Shown in pieces: positions 42,693 through 48,966 of a DNA stretch of 48,966 nt; position 1 is the stretch's first letter; each line of letters starts with the position of its first letter. The position numbers were made by a program, and so were the translations under genes. The notes beneath the pieces are model-generated. The model had not been told where the DNA came from. It saw nothing but the letters and a program-made list of their open reading frames with translations, and did no database searches. The DNA is taken from assembly GCA_016098155.1 (NCBI GenBank), contig JAAAJB010000242.1:1-48966 (forward strand), read 5' to 3'. This stretch comes from Actinomortierella ambigua (lineage: Eukaryota > Mortierellomycota > Mortierellomycetes > Mortierellales > Mortierellaceae).

Positions 42693-45047
42693 ATGGCAAC
42701 CAAGGACAACGCGCGCAGGTGGACAGCTGACACCTTCCTCCCCAAACCAACCAACCCTGCTTCCAGTCTGCACGCTTCAAACAACCTCAACGGGGCGAGC
42801 GGCGCAGGAGCCCATTCCAGCCTCGATGTCATTCGTGAAATGGACGACAAAGAACATTCGGATCACCCATTCCTGGATCCCCTCAACGGACACCAGCTCA
42901 TCGACAGTTGCAGCGGCAGCAGTAGCAGTGGCAGTGGCAGTGGCAGCGGCAGCGGCAGCGGCAGCAACAACAGTAGCAGTGACGAGAACGACGAAGACAT
43001 GGAGGAGGACGAGGAAACTGGCTCCGACCACGATGATACCGAACATGACCACGAAGACGACCACGACGAAGAATTGGAGGATGTTGATAGCGAGCACCAC
43101 CATGACCTGGCAGCCGAAGAAGAAGAAGAAGAAGAGGGAGGCTCAGGTACAAAAAAGTCGTTATCATCATCGTCATCATCGTCGTCGTCAACATCATCAT
43201 CCAGCGATACTCCAGCAACACCTGTATCTTCTGCTGAGGGTATTAAACGGCCCAGCCGGCGGGAGAGCATCTCGGCCTCAGGAGCAACATCGGGGCGCAA
43301 GTTTACAAAGAAGGTTAAGAAGGTCAAGACCAAGAGCAGCAAAGCATCCAAGGCAAGTAGCGATGAGTCCAAGTTGGAGGCTGCCAAACCAGTCGTCGAC
43401 CGCTTCCTCGAGCTCGAGAACCCCGATTTGAACGGGAAGCCTGTTTTCCTATTTATGGTCCCCGGTAAGCTTTTCCGTCCCTGAATTGGGTCGTTATCCC
43501 TCGAGAGATACCTCTTTTCGTTTTGTTCGCCGTTGATCACTTTACCCTCTGATGGATGCTGATTGCCACCTCCTCTTTCCCCCTCCCCTTTCCTTTTCCT
43601 CCTCAATTTCAATTCAGGCGTGATGATGTATGTTATGAGCCGGATAACGCGATACACAGCACCAGATCATCAACAAACGGACACAGCCTCGGGTGGCGAC
43701 GATGCCATGACTGGAATCGAGGTGCAGGATCCTATTGCAGAGTTTATGCAGCATGTAGAAGCGTGCCGCCGTAAGCGCGATTATGCTGACATGGAGATCA
43801 TGAAGAGATCCTATATGTCCATGAGATTCCTTACCCGAAACGATGTGTATCACGAGTTTCTCATCAGTCAGTTCCATATCGAGCTTGGTAAGGGTGTTTG
43901 TGTGTTTCGTTGTGTTATTTCTATTTTGCGATTGAATTAAGATTTGTTGAAACTCTGACATTGATATCCTCTCCTCCCACTTTTCTTTGCTCTGATGGGA
44001 TATAGTGAAAGCTCTTTTTGATATCTTCAAGCCAGAGTCTGATGGCAACTTTTACCACTTTCAAAAAGTGATGGAGATGATTCTTCGCAAGTACCGTGTC
44101 AACACCATGGATTCGCTTTTCGCGACAACAGATCCGGTCACAGGAGAACCATGCAAGCCACTCATCATGGAGATGCTACCCTATCTGGATCAGCCGCCTG
44201 TGGCCTCCGTGATGATGCAGATCCTTTTCCCAGCAGGAACGCTGTCACTGTCTCTCATGGCCAAGAGAATGGGCGACCACTACCAGGTTCTCCGCCAGGA
44301 ACGATTTATTGAAAAGTTGATGGCCATGACCACTCTCTTGAAAGGTACGTCTTTTTGTTCTCACAAACATCGGCTATCTTTTGCTAGCAAGATCTGATGC
44401 TCTATCCGCTACTAGCTTATTGACTGGACCCTGTACTTTTGTAACTTGCACCATGGATCACCAAACTTTAGAACCTTCTCAAGGATTCATGGAATTTCTG
44501 GTCGCAATTTTGGATGAAGGTAGTCGACACCGTGATGCAAAGGCACTCCTTACCGATCTGGCCGACGAGCCCATTTGGGCGGAGCGACTGGTGGATGGTG
44601 CCTGCTCTAATTCACCTATCCGGCAACGCGGATGTATCGAAATCTTGTACTCTATCCTTGTCAGAAGGTGAGGCCAGCTCTTTTTGTTTTCATAAAAGGA
44701 CTCCTGGAGTGCTTAGTTATCGCTTGTATGATATACTCACTAAAAAATCTCCGTGTTTTTTTTTCTCCCTCGATACTATAGCATCCAAGTCCCTTTCCAG
44801 GACATGTATGCCACCAACTTCTTCATTACGGAGCGCACATTCGGAAGGGTTGAGGCGCACCTGGAAGTTGTAGCGAATGCCTATGCCACCTATCTTGTCC
44901 CACACATTCCGAGGCTCTGTGAGTTGTTTATCGGAACAAAAGACGTTGGAAAGGAGTATGTGAGAGAAATTATCTGCTCATCCTTGACAGTTGTTTGTGT
45001 TTTGTTTTTGTTTGCCAATGACTGATTTCGTTTTTTGCTTATCCTGA

Positions 45048-45108
<61 letters not shown>

Positions 45109-47986
45109 TCATTTAACGTTACAGAGTTGTCCTACCTGGATACAAGGTTGAGCGCTCGTTCACAGTTGCGCGCCTGTGGCTCTTGGACTGTATTTACCAC
45201 TGTCTGGGAAATGCCAAGGACGACCCCACAATACTGGAAGATATTCCAGCGCATTTCTGGGCGAGCTTGGTACACAACTTTGTACAGTTTCGGTACGTTT
45301 CTTTTTGCGCAGCTTTATATTGCATTTATCTTTTGGCGTGTTTTTTTTTTCTTTTCTGTTGCAGGTTCAAGATACAACCGCATGAGCCATTTTTTTTTTT
45401 GCATCCTCGTTTATTTTGTGTCCAATGCTCTTTGGCTGACCTAACTCCTCGGCGTCGTGTCATGTTGCACTATGGAGAAAAAATGCTTATCAGAATCCAT
45501 GCTTATGAACAAAATCTGATATGCTGACGTGATGATGATGGTGATCGGCATGTTTGTCTATATTCTAGGTTCAATAACGCGTATCACGTCCAATTCTACA
45601 AGCTATTCCGCCTCGCACTCTGGTCCGACAACAAGGCCGTCTATGAGCGATTTTTCCTGGACCCGAATCTTGTCCACCAGTTGATCGAGCATTATCACCT
45701 TGGCGACCAGGAGCCCACGGGGTCTAAGGGCTACATCATCCTCATCTTGAACTGTCTTCGTCTGTCGGCCGATGTTGAGCAATTGCCCCTCAAGGAACGG
45801 AAGCGCTTACAGCGGACGCGTAATACGACGACGACAGCAACAGCAACAGCATCATCGTCATGGGATGAAGACGAAGACTTGGAGATGAGGAGCAGCAGCC
45901 CCGAGGAGGAACAGAAGGAGAGAGAGAAGGAGGAGGAGAACGACGATGATGAGGAAGAGGAGGACGAGAAAAATGAGAACAGTGATGGCAGTAGCAGCAA
46001 CAGCCATGTCCGACCCTCCAAATTCTGGACGCAGTATCTCGGAGGACATGCCGAGTGGCAAGAGTTCAAGGCGACGCTTCGGGAGGCGACGCTGGTGCAG
46101 ACCAAGGATACGTTGTACGAGACGGACCGGTACCTGCGGCTGCAGTTTGCGCCGGTGCAGTCTCGGCACCCGAACGAGCCACCGTTGACCAAGAAGCACT
46201 TTGGTATCCCGGGTGTGGTGGCGACAGGCCTAGATGGCATTGACCTTGGTTCGCAATGTAAGTATTACAAAAGAAAGGAAGCGTGGGTAAAAAAAGACAG
46301 GGTAGGAGGGGGATAGGAGGCGGACAGGCAGGGTTGCGTGTGGGAAGGGAAACTTGTACGCACGTGTAGAGATTGTGTGTTTTCACCGAGCATGTGCCGC
46401 AAATTTTTATGGTCCCTTTTTTTCCGGAATACCTGTGCCAGTGACAGGCTCAAGTGGGGGAAGTGAGTGCGAGGAGAATAAGGGGGGTAGTGATGGGCGA
46501 ACGGAATGATGGACCCGTTTTTGTTTTGTTGTTTTTTTTGTCCCGGAATACCCCACGCTATACTTACTGCATACAGAGTCGAGCCATAATTCTTTTGAGT
46601 GTGTCTGACACAGAGAAGGGGGGTAGGGTTGTACAAAAAATGCGACATAGAGTCTTGGAAAGATCTCTCTCGCTCGGGTCGTTTCGCGAAACACGCCTGC
46701 TACTTAAAAAAAAAGTGTCCTTTGTAAATTGCATATGGAAAAGGGGAGGAGAGGAAAGGAGGATAGGGAAGGAGAGACAGGGAGGATGCTGCTTTGCATC
46801 TTTATGTGTGTGTGGTTTCTCTTGGTGTTTTTGAGCATTTTTTTAGTCATCCATCGGGTTGCAAACATGTGCTGACCAGGTTCTTCCCGATCTCTGTGCT
46901 GTTGTTTTTTTATTTTGTTTGACAAAAATAGATAGCAACACGCTCGGGTTTGGCGTGCCAATGGTGTACGAGCCTCCAAAGGCAGAGGTGTCGAATACGC
47001 CCTCGCGAGAGGACACGTTTACGAGCGCATCCAAAGGCCTGAGTGAGGTGATGAACAACATGGATTGGAAGCTGGTCCCGCCGCAGCGTGTTGTGAACGC
47101 CATGAAGAAGGCCGCTGCTGCAGAGAGCAATAACAACAACAACAACAGTGTCAGCAATGGCAATGGTAGTGGCATCACCAGCAATGGTGTGATATTGCTT
47201 CCTCCTCCTCCTTCTGCCGTGGATAAGGATGTAGATGATGATGATGACACCGCGTCTGCAGCAAGTAAAACAGGCGAGAGGGACGACGATCCGGGTCCTA
47301 CAGAAGCATCGCCCAGCATGGTTGCAGCAGATGAAGATGCATCGGACAATGCAAGCGCATCATCGAAGGCCAACAAAAAGAATAAGAAGAAGAAGAACAA
47401 GAAGAAGAATCGGCAGCAACCTTCAGTCGGTAGCGAGCATCTCGCTGCAGGTGAGCGTGGGGACCGAGAATCCGCTGCAGCCGAAGAAGGAGACGACGCG
47501 CTCGCACGGGCGGATGGCGACCAGTTTTTGAACACATCTGGCCCACGACTGGTGTCATCGTCGTCCGTGTCGACAAGCTCCACCAATGGAGGAGGTGGCA
47601 GTGTCGACCATAGCCCCCGTAAGAAGGGGGCGAAAGGGCAGGACACGATCGGCGAGCGTGAGACGGCAGAAGATGAGCACGAGATAGAGATGGAGACCAG
47701 CCCTACTGCTGCACGGGAGAAGCGCACGCACAGGCCCGAGCTACGTGGACAGGACAGTTCAGGGCAAGGAGCGCATGATTCCGGGCGGACCCGCCCATCA
47801 CCCGGATTGCCTCAGCCTCAGTCGTCGCTTTCATCGACAGCAGAAAGTGCAGAGGTGCAAGTCAATGACGAAGAGCAGGCGAAGGTAGACAAGCGTCGGG
47901 AGAAGCGTAAGCGGAAGAGGGCCGCGCAGCAGCAGCGCAAGAAGCTAGTCAACCTGCAGGCGGGTGATAGTAATGGCACCCGATGA
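42693..47986 (+). CDS. SAPS-like (Sit4/PP6-associated) helical-repeat protein
   Basis: Eight exons: 42693-43464, 43618-43887, 44006-44344, 44472-44667, 44782-44955, 45125-45292, 45569-46257, 46932-47986 (3663 nt, 1220 aa). About 230 disordered N-terminal residues (Ser/Gly repeats, acidic runs, poly-Ser) precede an all-helical region to about residue 700: LVKALFDIFKPESDGNFYHF, VMEMILRKYRVNTMDSLF, ERFIEKLMAMTTLL, IRQRGCIEILYSILVRR, ARLWLLDCIYHCLG, FNNAYHVQFYKLFRLALW, LVHQLIEHYHLGDQ and TGSKGYIILILNCLRL. Order and spacing resemble the SAPS domain of PP6R/Ekc1/SAP190 ('NN.LH..V', 'LV..I.E.W', 'G.mGHl..IAN'). Identity is weak and the usual SAPS N-terminus is missing, so this is a divergent SAPS or another phosphatase-scaffold family. 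The long tail is acidic and Lys-rich (KKNKKKKNKKKN), probably nuclear. A 43-nt intron alternative at 44387 was rejected as too short. Confidence 0.5.
42904..42980 (+). repeat. Ser/Gly codon repeat
   Basis: AGC/GGC units (GGCAGCAGTAGCAGTGGCAG and onward) encode a Ser-Gly tract in the disordered N-terminus of the SAPS-like protein. A second Ser run (TCATCATCG type) occurs at 43159-43205. Confidence 0.8.
45052..45106. repeat. (TC)27 microsatellite in SAPS-like intron 5
   Basis: An uninterrupted TC dinucleotide run of about 55 nt occupies a third of intron 5 (44956-45124), immediately upstream of the acceptor, where it may act as the polypyrimidine tract. Confidence 0.9.
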
Positions 47987-48582
47987 AGCATAAGCTAAAG
48001 ATTGAAAAGTAAAAAAGAAATACACACACCAAGACACACAAAAACAAGATGTCAGTCAGTACTACTACAGGCCCAAAAACACACGCTGTGCTATCTGTTT
48101 TCTTTTTTTTTTCCCGCGGTGGAAATGGGACCAACGTTCGAGGGGTGGGGGGACAAACTGGAGTGGGGAGGTGGAGGGGGGAGGAAGGGGGAGGGGCGAG
48201 AGGGCGCGCGCGGGGTGTAGAAGTAGAGCCATTGTAAGTAAAGACGACGAGGCCACCACACCGTCTTATGGTAGATGTTGTATCGTTGTTGGGTATGCCA
48301 TAGGCAAAGGGTGGATGGGTAGACCATGACCATGGCCAACTGCATGTTAGCCTAGCAGCAGCGGAAGTTGTTTTGTGGGGTGCCTGTGTGCCTGTTGTGC
48401 CTGTGCGTGAGCCTGTGTTCCTGTTCGTCCTTCCTCGTCCTCCTTTGTCCTTCCTGCTGCTACTGTCTTTCTTTGTCTTGCTTTGCTTTCCCAACTTGCA
48501 TCATCGTCACATGATGGCGAGCCTTGCGTTCTAGTTTCGAGGGAAGTAGGAAGGGACAAAGGGCAATCCATGGTTAGCAGCC

Positions 48583-48584
<2 letters not shown>

Positions 48585-48613
<29 letters not shown>
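48585..48613. repeat. (GA)n microsatellite
   Basis: About 14 GA units, followed by two GAGAGTAG repeats. It faces (CT)n tracts at 48809-48835 and 48914-48949, so the arms are complementary. Confidence 0.85.
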
Positions 48614-48616
<3 letters not shown>

Positions 48617-48801
48617 GAGAGAGTAGGAGAGGGAAGGGATCCGGGTCCGTGGTGGAGAAAGAGAGATGGACAGAGAGAGAGAATGCACCCGTGCATAGAA
48701 AACACTCCCTAGTCTAACCTCATTGACAAGAGTCATTCTGTGTAGCAAAAAAAAAAAAAAAAAAGAGGCGTTTCCCTCTCTCAATTGTCCCCTTCTCCAT
48801 A

Positions 48802-48808
<7 letters not shown>

Positions 48809-48835
<27 letters not shown>
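48809..48835. repeat. (CT)n microsatellite
   Basis: About 13 CT units in a pyrimidine-rich block. Confidence 0.85.
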
Positions 48836-48840
<5 letters not shown>

Positions 48841-48909
48841 ATTGTTGCCCCATCGATCTGACCATGCTGCTGCTGCTCTCTTTGCCTTTCTCTCTTTCTC
48901 TCTCTCTTT

Positions 48910-48913
<4 letters not shown>

Positions 48914-48949
<36 letters not shown>
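48914..48949. repeat. (TC)n microsatellite at window end
   Basis: About 18 TC units close to the right edge of the window, in sequence typical of a gene leader in this genome. Confidence 0.85.
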
Positions 48950-48963
<14 letters not shown>

Positions 48964-48966
48964 ACT

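Larger units (their letters stand above)
47987..48966. other. 3' flank with GA/CT microsatellites, no gene seen
   Basis: After the SAPS-like stop (TGA 47984-47986) there is a purine-rich GGGGAGGTGG block at 48140-48220, then mixed sequence. Open frames on either strand begin with non-ATG codons or are low-complexity. The last 150 nt are pyrimidine-rich and resemble the CT-rich leaders that precede genes here, so a plus-strand gene may start beyond the window. Confidence 0.45.

Noticed and set aside
44345..44387. 43-nt intron alternative in the SAPS-like gene (CTAG acceptor at 44387)
   Set aside because: In frame, but shorter than any other intron here and it would add an unconserved 28-residue segment. 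The 127-nt intron ending at 44471 was preferred.
45051..45106. Possible CRISPR-like or tandem-repeat array
   Set aside because: Simple dinucleotide repeat in a eukaryotic intron, with no spacers.
47949..48494. 181-aa minus-strand frame beyond the SAPS-like gene
   Set aside because: Begins with TTG, is Ser/Thr/Lys/Arg low complexity and overlaps the SAPS-like stop codon region.
1..48966. tRNA, 5S rRNA and spliceosomal snRNA genes
   Set aside because: Looked for B-box (GGTTCGANNCC), U6 and U2 signatures by eye on both strands and found none. A covariance-model scan would be needed to exclude them fully.

Overview
The window is nuclear DNA of a filamentous fungus. Genes are on both strands and broken by short spliceosomal introns (mostly about 70-150 nt, GTAAGN-type donors, CTAAC/CTGAC-like branch sites, YAG acceptors). 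Intergenic DNA is short and pyrimidine-rich, and proteins carry many Ser/Asn/Gly/Glu homopolymer tracts. A UDP-glucose dehydrogenase, a metazoan-like UBA3, MIOS, JMJD4 and RECQL1-type helicase, and large F-box/LRR proteins fit an early-diverging fungus. Mucoromycota, probably Mortierellaceae, is my inference and not something the sequence proves. I saw no tRNA, rRNA, CRISPR array or recognisable transposon.

Layout. 1-98: tail of an NAD(P)-binding (SDR/NmrA-like) protein. 473-2451(-): NEDD8-activating E1 subunit UBA3, sharing a 213-bp promoter with MIOS, the GATOR2/SEA subunit (2665-7417,+). 8136-10645(-): JmjC oxygenase with two zinc modules, the second of CDCA7/4CXXC_R1 type. 11939-15151(-): F-box/LRR protein. 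15333-16769(-): disordered orphan. 17750-19230(-): LisH-WD40 protein. 19806-20441(-): twin-CX9C protein MIX17/CHCHD2. 21398-24129(+): ankyrin protein with a PP1-docking motif. 25044-26444(+): PX-SNARE Vam7. 26627-27844(-): CHORD-CS co-chaperone, divergent from JMJD4 (28029-29458,+). 29503-30155(-): APC11, divergent from SmE (30372-31264,+). 31265-34442: a gene-poor 3.2 kb. 34443-36726(+): UDP-glucose 6-dehydrogenase. 37077-38819(-): second F-box/LRR protein. 39063-42312(-): RECQL-type RecQ helicase, divergent from a SAPS-like protein (42693-47986,+). 47987-48966: GA/CT microsatellites with no gene.

Most genes are unrelated housekeeping genes. Recurrent themes are ubiquitin-like conjugation (UBA3, APC11, two F-box proteins), phosphatase regulation (ankyrin/RVxF and SAPS-like proteins), 2-oxoglutarate oxygenases (two JmjC proteins) and tight divergent gene pairs (184-380 bp).

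The most striking observation is in APC11. The only reading that restores the conserved N-terminus needs a single-nucleotide exon (a G at 30029) between two well-formed introns, splitting codon 7 as A|G|G. From memory, a one-nucleotide exon has been reported in the Arabidopsis APC11 gene, so this may be an ancient or convergent splicing oddity. RECQL also needs an 18-nt micro-exon and has an unusual Asn-Met in place of Gln-Trp after its DEAH box. All exon models below were built by eye; for the multi-exon genes summed exon lengths are divisible by three and every junction is phase-consistent.
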